Source: RPQJ01 sp963698735 (GTDB taxonomy: Bacteria > Pseudomonadota > Gammaproteobacteria > Steroidobacterales > Steroidobacteraceae). Taken from it: a stretch of 64,000 nt of DNA. A program made the position numbers and the translations under genes. Below are positions 9,611 to 19,888 of the stretch, piece after piece (position 1 is the first letter of the stretch; every line of letters starts with the position of its first letter). Under the pieces are notes generated by a model, which saw nothing but the letters and a program-made list of their open reading frames with translations, searched no databases and was not told the origin of the DNA. The DNA is taken from the NCBI GenBank assembly GCA_963698735.1, contig CAVOSA010000029.1, forward strand, positions 358,343-422,342. The letters run 5' to 3'.

Positions 9611-10654
9611 GGCGCGAGCGCCTCCTCCGTCACCGACTCGCCGGACACGACGCGCCGGATGAGGTCGAGCTTCATCAGGAGTTGCGTCATTCCCGGCACG
9701 TCGAGTCGCTCCGCATTGTGCGAGTTGTAGTCCTCGCACAGGGCGATGCGCTTCTCGCCAAGTTCGAAGAACTTGTCGTAATTGAGGTCGCGATCATCCG
9801 GCGGCACGCGGAAATACTCGCCGAGGTCCTCAGCGGCCGCGCGCTCCTCCCGGCTGAGAAGCGTCTCGTACAGCTTCTCGCCGTGCCGGGTGCCGATCTC
9901 GCGGATCTCGTGGTCTCGCCGCTCCAGCACCTCGAGGAGCGCCGCAGTCAGTGTTCGCACCGTCGCGGCCGGCGCTTTCTGGATGAAAATGTCCCCTGCT
10001 GCGACCATGTTCGGAATGCAAACATGACCAGATCAAGGGCATCTTCCAGCGACATCATGAACCGGGTCATCTCCGGGTCCGTGATGGTGAGGGGTCGGCC
10101 TTTCCGCACCTGATCGACGAACAGCGGAATCACCGAACCGCGCGATGCCATGACGTTGCCGTACCGGGTGCCGCACATGACCGTGCCGCTTCCCGCGAGA
10201 TTGCGGGACTTGCCGCTACCATGAGTTTCTCCATCATGGCCTTGGAGATGCCCATGGCGTTGATCGGGTAGACGCCTTGTCCGTGCTCAGTAATAGACCA
10301 CGCGATTCACGCCCGTCGCCTAGGCGCATCGAGCACGTTCTCGGCTCCTAAGGCGTTCGTCCGAAGGGCTTCCAGCGGATAGAACTCGCAAGAGGGAACC
10401 TGCTTCAGTGCAGCCGCGTGAAAGACATAATCGATGCCGCGCATTGCCGCCGACACACTTGACGCATCGCGCACGTCGCCAATGCAGAACCGCAACTTTG
10501 CGTGGCTGTAGTACCGTCGCATATCGTCCTGTTTCTTCTCGTCGCGACTGAAGATCCAGATTTCGCGCAGTTCCGTCGCCAGAAAGCGGCGCAGAACGGC
10601 GTTCCCGAATGAGCCTGTCCCACCGGTGATCAGGAGCGATTTGCCTGCGAACAT
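9601..10654 (-). CDS. fnlA: UDP-GlcNAc 4,6-dehydratase/5-epimerase (WbjB/FnlA/Cap5E), several frameshifts
   Basis: The enzyme opens the UDP-L-FucNAc pathway by converting UDP-GlcNAc to 4-keto-6-deoxy sugars. The N-terminal piece has LLITGGTGSFGNAVL and the FSRDEKKQDDMR segment typical of WbjB/Cap5E/CapD-like enzymes, plus HAAALKQVPSCEFYP. The middle piece, in another frame, has CGTRYGNVMASRGSVIPLF. The last piece has GTRHGEKLYETLLS and DLNYDKFF. Between about 10,320 and 10,190 one-base losses break the STDKAVYPINAMG catalytic region (YxxxK equivalent). A further break lies near 10,010. Full length would be near 345 residues. The ATG at 10,654 gives the normal family start. The 163 bases upstream to the next gene hold no recognisable gene. 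Confidence 0.87.
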
Positions 10655-10817
10655 GTCGTTCAAACTGCGATCCTCGCGTGCGATCGGCCAGAGCCCGCGC
10701 CTCGCCAACACTGCTGCGGGAGCGCGCGCTGTCCGACAAACTCGTACGGTAGCTCAAGTGACCCTCCGGCCGCCACTTGCCGGCAGCCCGCGGGTTGGCC
10801 GATGGGATCTCATGCGT

Positions 10818-11914
10818 TCACTCAACACGCTGCGGCGATATTGCAGCGGCGATTGCCGCCTCAATGGCCGCTGCCGCCGGTGCCACCGCAAAGCGTGCTT
10901 CGGCAAGTGCACGTCCCCGCACGAGCCATCCTGGCCATGTCCATCGGGTTCTCCGCGAGACGCCGCAGAGCAAGCACCAGGCCCTCCACGTCGCGCGGCT
11001 CGACGAGCAAGCCCTCACGTCCGTGCGTGATGACGTCCGGCACGACTCCGACCCGGGAAACCACGACGGCGGCGCCGCTCGCCATTCCCTCGATCATGGC
11101 GTTGGGCAGCCCCTCCGCATACGAAAGAGAGGCCAGTACGTCGGCAGCCGCAAACGCGTGCACGAGTGCGTCGCCCTCGAGCCACCCGCGCCGGCGGACG
11201 ACTCCCTGCAACCCGTGTTCGACCGAGAAGCGGTCCACCTCGGGGGCGAGCGTGCCGTCCCCGACGATATCGAGAGTGACGTCGAACTGAGAAGCCAGCA
11301 CCGCAAACGCCTGCAACAGTTCGAGCACCCCCTTGTTTCGCTCGAGCCAACCCACGAACAGCAGACGCAAACTGCCGTCGGCCCGCGTCGCGCGCTTCCG
11401 TCCCACCGCCAGCAATTCTTCGGTCGCCGTCCAGTTGGGCACCACCGGGTGCGGGCGCCGTCGAAACCCAGCGTCTGTTGCGCGAAGCTCCGCCACGACT
11501 CGCCCTGACATAGGACCGTGTGTGCCCCCCGGAATGCCACGCGCACCCACCAACGGGTGAATCCCGACCGCTCGCACGCCTCCATCACGGCACCGCCTCG
11601 CGGGAACATCAGGACGGCACGCCACGCAGGCGTCCATACCAAGCCATCGCCCCTTTCTCGACGAGGCCCGCGCCCGTAGCGACGAATATCAGCACGGCGT
11701 CGGGGCGACCGCGGTCGAGGCGCGACAGGAATCGGGCGAACCTCGGCCCCGCCCGCAGCAGTCTCACCAGGAAGGGCGGCGGTGGGTTGCTGATCTGGGT
11801 GGTGTCGAAAAGCTCGAGTTCGACGCGGAGCGGAAAGTCCGATTTCAGCAGCGCCGCGCAGGACGTCACGATTCCGCCGTACACGCGCCGGTCGGCGGCA
11901 GGGAATGCGCCCAC
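10818..11914 (-). CDS. Glycosyltransferase family 4 (GT-B), frameshifted
   Basis: Combined frames give a GT4 glycosyltransferase of about 365 residues. The N-terminal domain starts at a GTG (GAFPAADRRVYGGIV) and runs to about 11,612. The middle (FPRGGAVMEACERSG) is in a second frame, and the C-terminal domain in a third. The latter holds LLFVGWLERNKGVLELLQAF and the donor-binding YAEGLPNAMIEGMASG motif with its Glu pair. A last shift near 10,930 leads to a tail ending at 10,818. The start overlaps the end of the asparagine-synthase gene by about 50 bases, so the true start or that stop may be altered by an error. The sugar donor is unknown. It would act on the lipid-linked repeat unit in the cytoplasm. 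Confidence 0.82.
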
Positions 11915-13812
11915 GAAGAGAACACTTCGGGCGCGCGCTCAAGTACCCCGCTCCACATGCCGACCGCGAGCTGGAAGCACTTCCACAGCAGGAAGGATCT
12001 GCCGTCGTAGCCGGCGCGGTGGGCGCGCAGTTCCTCCTCCAGCCGTTTGCGATCCATGCCGAAGCGGCTCGTGAAACTCTCCTGCAGCAGCATGTCCGAC
12101 GCGAAGTCGGCCAGCGTTGTTCGCAACCAGTGGCCGTAAGGGACGCCAGACCCGGTCTTGGGTCCGTTCAATATCGCGTCCGGCACGCGGCCTCGCGCCG
12201 CTGCGCGCAACACAATCTTCTTGCGGGTGCCACTCACCTTGAACCGCGAGTCGAGGGGCACCGCGAGCAGGCCGACGATCTCATCGAGCAGGGGCACGCG
12301 CGCCTCCAGGCCCCACGCCATGGTCGCTCGATCTACCTTGGTCAGGAACTGGCAGGGCAACTGGAGCGTCAGGTCGGTGGCAGGAGCATTCTGCTGGACC
12401 GGCTCGTGGCCCGCGAAACGCCGCGCTGCGTTCCTGAACGCCAGAAACGGGTCACAATCGCTGCGGATTGCCAGTCGCGCATCGGCGCCGAGCAACTGCT
12501 CAGGCCCGTGCCTCTGCGCCTCCATGGTGAGCAGCAAGGCCATGCGGGACGCGGGTTCATCGGCGTGCAGAGCGTCGCAGAGCCGGACGATACGTCGCGC
12601 GCTGGACAAGGGCAGTTTTGCGAGCGCCGCAACCGCCCCGCGCGGGATCGCACGCCACAAGGCCAGATTTCGCAGCAGCGCATAACGACGATAGCCGCCA
12701 AACATCTCGTCACCGCCATCGCCCTACGACACGACCTTTACCGAACCGCCGAGTGCCCTGGCCAGCAGGTACAACGGTATGCTGGCCGCGTCCGCAAATG
12801 GCTCGTCATGGGCGCAGATCAACGCCACCACCGCCTCCCTGAGATCCTCACCGCCGATCCGCAACTCCTCGTGCGGAAGACCAAGTTGCGCGGCGACGAT
12901 GCGGGCTTTCGGCAGCTCGTCGACGCCGTGATCGAAGTCAAAAACCAACGCTGTAGCTGCGGAGCCGCACGCCGGAGTGCGCCGCCGACGCAGCGATGAT
13001 CGATGAATCGACACCCCCGCTCGGGACCAAGCCAACCGGTACGTCTCCCATCAGTTGCCGGCTCACGGCGGAGTCCACCGCCTCGCAGACCGCGCCGGCT
13101 GCTTCGGACAGCGATTGGAACCGCGGAACCTCGGCGAGCCACTGCTCCAGCGTCCACCAACTGCTGACCGTGGCGCGGCCATCCTCCCAGATCAGCCAGT
13201 GACCCGGTTGCAGCACGCGCACCTCCGACGGGGTGGCGCGATCCTCAAAGTGTTTCCGTACCAGAGGTACTCCGCAAGACCCTGGTGATCAAGATCGTCA
13301 CTGACATCGAAATCAGCGTCAGGGCCTTGATCTCGGACCCGAAAGCAAGCATCTCGCCGCGCTGCACGTAGTACAGCGGCTTTATGCCCAACCGGTCGCG
13401 CATCAGCACCAGGCGACGACGCTGCGCGTCCCACAGCGCAAACGCGAACATGCCCTCGAGCCGTCGCAGTCCCTCCAGGCCCCAGCGTGCGTAGGCGTTG
13501 AGCACCACCTCCGTGTCGGAGGTGCCCGCGAACACTGTGCCCTCGCGCTGCAGCGAAGCGCGCAGGTCCTTGAAGTTATAGGTCTCGCCGTTGTAGGTAA
13601 TGGCCGGACCCCCTCACCCAACCGCATCGGTTAGGCACGGTCGGCGACGGGTCGATGATGCTGAGCCGTCGATGCCCGAGGGCGACGCCGTCGGAGACGA
13701 GCATTCCCTCGGCATCGGGTCCGCGATGGCTCAATGCACGCGTCATCTGTGCCACAGTGGCCATGAGCCGTGCGCTCGGCCACGGTGCGACGATTCCGCA
13801 GATACCGCACAT
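11866..13812 (-). CDS. asnB: Asparagine synthase-type glutamine amidotransferase, copy 1, multiple frameshifts and one amber codon
   Basis: This is a class II amidotransferase: an N-terminal Ntn-hydrolase glutaminase domain with nucleophile Cys2 (MCGICGIV) and a C-terminal ATP-pyrophosphatase synthetase domain with the SGGVDSS PP-loop. Segments are visible across frames: HRGPDAEG, GHRRLSIID, FAGTSDTEVVLNAYARWG, RDRLGIKPLYY, PFADAASIPLY and the GDGGDEMFGGY motif. At least five frame changes occur between 12,700 and 13,620. A TAG at 12,724-12,726 replaces an expected CAG immediately before the GDGGDE motif. In surface-polysaccharide loci, such enzymes (WbpS-type) commonly amidate uronic acids rather than make asparagine. 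The gene begins three bases after the upstream glycosyltransferase stop. Confidence 0.85.
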
Positions 13813-13815
13813 GGT

Positions 13816-14985
13816 TCAGGGCACCCGTCGATCGTGAACCACAGCCAGCCACTCCTTCATCATCGCGCGTCGACCTCCGCGATGGGTGCCCTCGTAGCGC
13901 GTCACCATCCGGTCGACGGCCAACTCCGCTTGCGCGAATTCCTTGCACCGACCGGTCATGGTGATCCAATCCCCGGTGCTCTGCGCCGCGACCGACTCGA
14001 TTGCGCAAACGAGCTCCGCGGGGTCATCCGGGCGCGGAGAAGAGACGGCCGCGCTCGCCCGCCGGACCGATGAGCCTCGGGTGCTCACAGACGCGACTGG
14101 CCAGCACCGGTCTTCCGGCCGCCAGCGCCTCGCACACGACGTTGGGCAGCCCCTCATGCAGCGAGGGATGAACGAGCAGGTGATGCTCGGCCATCAGTCC
14201 CGGCACCTGCTTCGATTCGCCGATCCATCGCCATGCCGTGGCGACGCGGGGTTCGCGAGCCAGCACGGCATCCACTGCCGCGCGATGCAGCCCGTCCTCC
14301 GCCCGCTCACCCGGCCGGCCGACCCACGTCACGCGCGGCGACCACCCGTGCCGCGCCGCGAACAGGGCACATGCCTCTGCCACGACGAGCGGGTTCTTGT
14401 CCCGCGAGATCCTGCCGATGGCCAGCAGGCGCAATTCGCCGGAGGGCCGCGCGGGCGACGGGATGTCGAAGTACTCCGGCGCGATGCCGTTGTAGATGCA
14501 GCGCACGCGCCCCCTGAGCCAGGGAAAGTGGCCTTCGAGCCACTCGCCGTGATACTCAGAGTTCGTCACCACTCGATCTGCGCAGACGTGCAGCGCGCGC
14601 CCGGCCCACGCGGCGAGCGGCGACCGGTCGCCCTGCCAGCTGCTCCGCTCCGAAACCAGCAGCACGGGTACCCGGCGACCGACACGCGCCACCTCGGCGA
14701 GCATGTTGGGCGCACTGAGGAACGAGATCACCGCCTGCGGGCGAATTTCCTCCACGGCCCGACCCAGCGCCTTCAACATCCCCCCCAAACGCCCACCCGG
14801 CTCCTGTCACATTCGCGGATCCGGATGCCAGCGGTCTCGAGGCGGGCTCTGAAAAATTGATGACCCGGGTGGTAGATGAAGACCTCGACGCGATGGCCGC
14901 GGCTGGCGAGTCCCGCCATGAGTTCCGTGAACTGCCGCTGCGCGCCTCCCGAACCGAAGTGATCGATGACCCCGAGCACGCGCAT
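13816..14985 (-). CDS. Glycosyltransferase family 4 (GT-B), frameshifted
   Basis: The gene codes for about 390 residues. The N-terminus (RVLGVIDHFGSGGAQRQF) carries the GSGGAQR motif common in GT4 enzymes of this class. It then shifts frame near 14,780. The core (14,788 to about 14,030) holds FLSAPNMLAEVAR, NGIAPEYFD, the LLAIGRISRDKNP hinge and HPSLHEGLPNVVCEALAAG, which is the donor-binding EX7E region. The tail from 14,030 to 13,816 is in another frame. The ATG at 14,985 is the family-like start. It lies between the membrane protein gene and asparagine-synthase copy 1, with spacings of a few bases on both sides. The transferred sugar is unknown. Confidence 0.85.
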
Positions 14986-15002
14986 CTGTCCTCCGATCGT
15001 CG

Positions 15003-16451
15003 TCACGACAGTTTGATGGCGATCCAGGCGAGGTGCAGCAGCGCCACCAGCCCAAGGTATACAAAGGTCAGCTTCGTGACCGCACTTGCAGTCCGCGGCT
15101 CGTGCAGCGGCGGTGAAATCGCGAGCAGCATCATCGCGGGCAGGAACACCCCGAAGTGTCGAGACTCCAGCGAGGTGCCGGCAATGGCCGCAGTACAGCC
15201 CACCGCGACGAACAACAGGAACATCAAAGCGGTCGAGCGCCGCGTCGCATACCGGATCTGGCTCCATACCGCATACGCGAGGAGGGGCGTGAACAGGTAA
15301 AAGAACAGCACATTGCAGGACTGAACAGATTGTAAACACTTACGAGCTGGAACCCGACCCAGAACGGCACAGGGAAGAGGAACAGGTAGATCGAACCCAG
15401 CACGATGCAGAGGGGGATAGGAGCGGACGTGATGTACCGGTAGCCCAGCGAGTCCGCCCCGGCCTCCTGCGTGGCCAGACTCGAGTAGTTTTCGAACCCC
15501 CTCGTGGCGAGCGTGAGAAACTCGTCGAGCCTCGCGGCCGCCACGGCAATAAAATCGACCGGGCCGCGATGGCCAGCCCGTAGACGACGAGCCTGCGTGC
15601 CCCGCGGCTGCGGTCGAACAGGACCATTGCGACCAGCCCCGCCAGCAGCATGGCCAAAGGCACGATCACGAACTCCGTCCTCAGCATGCCGATGAAAGCG
15701 AGGCCGAGAGCGGTGGCTGCCATGAGTTGCACCAGGTCGCTCGTGCGCCTGCGCACCAGGTACCTGACCCAGAACAGCAGCATTGCGGCAATACCAAGCA
15801 GAATGGCCGCATCGCGCAAGTGCATGCTCGCAAACAGCCAGTACAGCCCGCAAGCGGAGACCAGCAATACGAGCCGCGCTTGCCGCGCCGGGTCAGACCC
15901 GTACAGGTCGCGTGCGATCTTCACCATCAATACACCCGTGAGCGGCACGGCAAGCACGTTGACCAGGATTCCGACGTGCCGTTCGCGGCCCAGCCCCAGC
16001 ATATCCGCGAACTCGTAGATCTTCCGCCAGGCAAAGACCGCCCCTGCGCCCTCCGTAAGCACGCGCAGATCGGCGAGGGTCAGGTCTGCTCTCGGTGACG
16101 CAGCCAGCTGGTAGAACGTCGACGCATCGGAGACCAGCTGCGAGGGATCCCGAGCTTTTCGGCGTACAGCGCGGCAACACCCGACATGAACCACGACACC
16201 GAGAATGACGTGACGAACATCCGCCGTTCAAAGGTTCCGCCGAGCGGCGTCAGCAACAGGAGCGTCTGCACCGTGGCAAACACGCAGATCGCCGCAACCG
16301 TCGGCAGCAGCGTACCGTACGCAGCCACGCTCATGATGATGCCGCCCGACGACATCGCCAACGCAAACAGAGTGGCCCCCGTGATCCTCCCTGTCGTCCA
16401 CAACAGGCGCGATCCGGCGGACCGCGTGTCTTGCACCTTGACTATGGACAC
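15003..16451 (-). CDS. Polytopic membrane protein, candidate O-antigen/polysaccharide polymerase (Wzy-like), frameshifted
   Basis: Joined frames encode about 480 residues with many hydrophobic helices, such as ATLFALAMSSGGIIMSVAAY, ILVNVLAVPLTGVLMVKIA, DAAILLGIAAMLLFWVRYL, FVIVPLAMLLAGLVAMVLF and IPLCIVLGSIYLFLFPVPF. Breaks lie near 16,170, 15,560 and 15,330. The start is uncertain; GTG at 16,451 sits 11 bases after the upstream stop. No sequence family is recognised with confidence. Wzy polymerases share little sequence, and this is the only large multi-helix protein in the locus besides the flippase fragment, so a polymerase role is inferred from topology and position. A lipid-linked-sugar glycosyltransferase (GT39/GT87 type) is an alternative. 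Confidence 0.6.
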
Positions 16452-16462
16452 GGTGCTTGCCC

Positions 16463-18405
16463 TCAGCGATCCGTCGACCGCCGCCAGGCCTGGAACATGA
16501 GCACAATCCAGAGGCTGTCGCGCCAGTTTCCCCACCCCGACCGATGCTGCTGCCATCGCCGACGAATCTCTGCCGGCTCGAACAGCCCGTCGCGCCGCAG
16601 CGAATCGACCGCGAGCAAGTCGTCGGCCCAGTCCCGCAATGGCCCGCGGAGCCAGTGCTCGATCGGCACACCGAACCCCCGCTTCGGTCGCACGACGAGT
16701 TCGTCGGGAACATAACGGGACAGCAACAGCTTCAGGATTCGCTTGCCCTGGCCTCCGGCGAACTTCATGGACTGCGGCAAGCGCCACGCGAACTGCACGA
16801 CCCGATGGTCCAGCAGGGGCACGCGGGTTTCGAGACTGTTGGCCATCGCCGCGCGATCAACCTTCGTCAGCACGTCGTCCGGCAGATAGCCCAGCTGGTC
16901 GGCAAACATCATTCGGCCCACCGCATCGATTCCTCGCGGAAAGGAGCGCATTTCGCCCTCCGCAACGGGGCGCCCGGGCGCCGAGATCAGTGCCTCGGGG
17001 TCGCGCCACTGCGAAACCATCGTGCGGTAGAACTCGTCATCTGAACGCGTAGCGAGCACGGCGCCGACCGCCCGCAACCTGTCGCCCCCTGGCACTCTCT
17101 GCGCCCGTGACGCAGCGTCGACGAACGCCGCGGTGAATGCATCCGCAGCGCCCCGCGGAACCAACGATGCAGCGTCGCTGAGGATCCGTCGCACGGGATA
17201 AGGCACGCGCGCCATACGGGACCATACGGCTTCGGCCCGTTGGTAGCGCGATCGCCGCCGAACAGTTCGTCACCACCGTCTCCGGACAGGCAGACGGTCA
17301 CCTGCCGCTTGGCCATGCGAGACACGAGCAACGTCGGGATCTGTGAGGAATCACCGAACGGCTCGTCGAAGATCGCAGGCAAGCGTGGGATGACGTCCAG
17401 GGCATCCGACCATGTGACGTAGGCCTCCTCGTGGCGCGTACCGAGATGCCGTGCAACCGCCGCGGCGTGCGGCGCCTCGTCGTAGTCGGCATGCTCGAAG
17501 CCGATGCTGAAGGAACGCACGGCATCCTGGCACTCCTGCTGCATAAGCGCCACGACCAGCGAGGAATCGACGCCGCCCGACAGGAAGGCACCGAGCGGTA
17601 CGTCTGCGGACTGCTGCAGTCGAACGACGTCGCGCAGCAGCGCGTCGAGCTCATCCTGCGCGTCCCGTTCATCCCCGGTGAACGGATGGGACACACCATC
17701 CGCGACCGCGTCGGAAAGCGACCAGTACGGCCGCGGCTCCTCTGCAATCAGGCTCATGCCGTCATTGCGGATCCGCAGCATGGCGCCCGGCGCCAGGCGC
17801 TCGATGCCCTTGTAGATCGAGCTTCGGCCACATACGTATCCGTGCCGCAAGTAGCCGGCAAGAGACGCAATATCGATGTCCCCGCCGAACCCCGGCAGCG
17901 CCCGTATCGGCTGCAATTCTGACGCGAAAGCCCAGCCTGACCCGCGCCGGCCATAATACAGTGGCTTCTCACCCATCCGGTCGCGGGCCAGCGTCAGGGT
18001 CCGGAGATTGGCGTCCCAGACGGCCAATGCGAACATGCCGATGGCGCGCTGCAGGGCGTGTTCCAGGCCCCAGGCTTCGATCGCGGCCAGCAGTGTCTCC
18101 GTGTCGGAGTGTCCGCGCCAACAGCGCTCGCCCAGGTCGGCCCGCAGGCGCCGATGGTTGTAGATTTCGCCATTCAGAACGACGACGAATCGGCCACTTG
18201 CCGACGTCATCGGCTGCGCTCCCGCCGGGCTCAGATCGACCACCGCCAGGCGCCGATGCCCGAGCGCCAGACCATTGAGCGGATCGAGCCAGATGCCAGC
18301 CGAATCCGGCCCGCGATGAATCAGGCGGTCAGTCATCGCCTGTACGGATGCGCGCAGCGCATCCTGGCTTGCTGCAGCATCGAGGATTCCGGCGATACCG
18401 CACAT
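16463..18405 (-). CDS. asnB: Asparagine synthase-type glutamine amidotransferase, copy 2, one frameshift
   Basis: The protein is about 645 residues with the class II glutaminase domain (Cys2 in MCGIAGIL; HRGPDSAG; GEIYNHRRLR) and the synthetase domain (LSGGVDSSL PP-loop; DEPFGDSSQIP; SGDGGDELFGG; DQLGYLPDDVLTKVDRAAM; ETRVPLLDH). A single base loss near 17,257, just after the SGDGGDELFGG motif, splits it into two frames; adding one base restores SRYQRAEAVWSRMAR. The ATG at 18,405 places Cys2 correctly. It begins eight bases after the flippase gene's stop. Amidation of a sugar carboxylate is the inferred role, as for its two paralogues in the locus. Confidence 0.88.
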
Positions 18406-18412
18406 GATCCGG

Positions 18413-19130
18413 CTACCCGCGCCTGGCAACGAGCCAGGCCCAACCCGTGTGAGAGCAGGGAACGAGATGTCTCCGCTCGCCGCTCGTGAAGAGCCCGAAC
18501 ACCAGCCCAACCGCGACGCCCGCGAAGAGCACCGGCTCCAGCCACATCGGCATCCGTGTCGCGCCAACCGCCCCGAAACGCTCCACCACAGGCCATATCA
18601 ACGTGACCAGCACGGTCAGGCCCGTTGCATATGAAGCCAGCGACAGATGGCTGCGCGTTGAGACGGTGACGCCCAGTTCCAGCACCCTGCCCACTCCCTG
18701 TATGGCCAGCGTCATGGCCAGCAGAAACACCACGACCGCCGCGCCCGCATATCGATCCAATGCCAGCAGTTCGACGAGAACGTCGCCCAGGACGTGCAGC
18801 GTCATGGCGCCACAGCTCACCACGAGGGCGAGCAAACGTAGCACGAGATCGAACGTATGCTGAGATTCATCCTGATCGTACAGTGCAGGCGAGAAGGGTC
18901 TCCATGCCGTCTAGAATGCCTGAACGAACAAGGACAGCAGCAGGGCGACCTTCGCTCCCGCTGCATAGGGCCCGAGCTGCGTGGCACCAGCAATGGTCGA
19001 GATGGCCACCCTTTCCACGGCTGGCGCTGCAGCCGCGGCGACCCCGATGATCCCCAGCGGCAGGCCGAACCTCAACAGCTGCGCGACATGGTGACCGTCG
19101 CGCCGACCACCATTTGCAGCTGCCCGCGTA
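18413..19130 (-). pseudogene. wzx: Wzx-type flippase, C-terminal part only, frame broken by an amber codon
   Basis: The frame covers the last half of an oligosaccharide flippase (MATE/PST superfamily), which moves undecaprenyl-linked repeat units across the inner membrane. Hydrophobic helices include FGLPLGIIGVAAAAAPAVE, PYAAGAKVALLLSLFVQAF, AGAAVVVFLLAMTLAIQGVG and PVLFAGVAVGLVFGLF. The ALYDQDE segment and a terminal helix bundle fit the family. A TAG at 18,911-18,913 interrupts FVQAF-TAWRPF where a Gln codon (CAG) is expected. Upstream of about 19,130 the frame shifts and then meets the start of an unrelated amidotransferase gene. The N-terminal half is absent, so the sequence as given cannot encode a working flippase. 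Confidence 0.7.
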
Positions 19131-19150
19131 TGCAGACGAGGCCGTAGGCC

Positions 19151-19280
19151 GCTCGGTGCCGTACTGTTCGGTCAGCGCATCGATCTGCCGGCAATGGCTG
19201 CAGACACTCTCGTGGTCGAACTCGATGCCTGCGGTCGTGGAGTCGTAGATGCAGCGGCTGCAGATGATCGGTTCGTTCAC
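19151..19280 (-). pseudogene. wbpG: N-acetyl sugar amidotransferase (WbpG/PseA-type), N-terminal fragment
   Basis: A GTG start at 19,280 with a GAGG ribosome binding site seven bases upstream opens a frame beginning NEPIICSRCIYDSTTAGIEF, followed by ESVCSHC. The paired C-x2-C motifs and this opening are typical of WbpG/PseA/LegG amidotransferases, which convert a sugar acetamido group to an acetamidino group with ammonia from a HisH/HisF-type pair. Only about 43 residues fit. After about 19,150 the sequence belongs to the flippase. The roughly 330-residue PP-loop domain is missing, as are any hisH/hisF-like partners. This is a deletion or assembly collapse rather than a small protein. Confidence 0.65.
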
Positions 19281-19316
19281 TTCCTCGCCTCGGTTGCCCG
19301 GCCAGTGCCGATGCAC

Positions 19317-19880
19317 TCAATTCGGATCGATCTCGATGGTCGCGTCCGCGCCCTCGCCCACGACCCGTCCTATCCGCCTCGCCGGGCTGCCGGCCACCAC
19401 GGTGCCGCTCGGGACATCCCGGCTGACGAAGCTGTTGGCGCCGATGACGCAACGCTCGCCGACGGTGACGCCGGCAACGACCACGGATTGAGGCCCGATG
19501 TAGCAGCAGTCCCCAACCGTGACCGGCCCCGTCCTCTTCGCTCGCTGCCCGCGGGAGATGGCCCAGGCCACCGTGTCGTGCGTGTACACGTGCACACCGC
19601 TGGAAATGGAACAGAACGCGCCGATCGCGAGCCTGCCACCGCTGCCGTCCAGTATCGTGAACGGCCCGACCCACGTGTCCACGCCAACGCGGACATCGCC
19701 GAACACTAGCGACGACTCGTAGATGCTGGCCTTGTCCCCGAACCCAAGGCGTCGCGCGCGCTCCCATCGATCGAAGATGCCATCCTGGAACGGCAGGCTC
19801 CGATCGAATCGCTTGCGCAGCGCCTCGTCCGACTCCAGATGCAATCGCTGCAGAAGGTCCCGAAGCTCGTCGGTGTCCAT
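19317..19880 (-). CDS. Left-handed beta-helix acyltransferase (hexapeptide repeat)
   Basis: This 187-residue protein has an alpha-helical N-terminus (about 1-40) followed by hexapeptide repeats of the LbH/trimeric acyltransferase fold, for example FGDVRVGVDTWVGPF, GVHVYTHDTV and TVGDCCYIGPQSVV. The VHVYTHDTVAW segment resembles the catalytic His region of maltose/galactoside-type acetyltransferases. The C-terminal VVAGSPARRIG signature is typical. The frame is intact. The ATG at 19,880 lies eight bases after the end of asparagine-synthase copy 3, whose final codons supply a GGAGAGG binding site. Probable role: O- or N-acetylation of a sugar in the repeat unit. Confidence 0.85.
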   Translation of the reverse strand: MDTDELRDLLQRLHLESDEALRKRFDRSLPFQDGIFDRWERARRLGFGDKASIYESSLVFGDVRVGVDTWVGPFTILDGSGGRLAIGAFCSISSGVHVYTHDTVAWAISRGQRAKRTGPVTVGDCCYIGPQSVVVAGVTVGERCVIGANSFVSRDVPSGTVVAGSPARRIGRVVGEGADATIEIDPN

Positions 19881-19888
19881 GAACCCGC

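Noticed and set aside
11900..18400. Programmed ribosomal frameshifting as the cause of the many broken frames
   Set aside because: Breaks occur in most genes at varied positions, in both directions and without slippery heptamers; error or decay explains them better.
16987..18567. A longer N-terminus for asparagine-synthase copy 2, starting at 18,567
   Set aside because: The glutaminase nucleophile must be Cys2, so the ATG at 18,405 is the start; the extension lies in the flippase gene.
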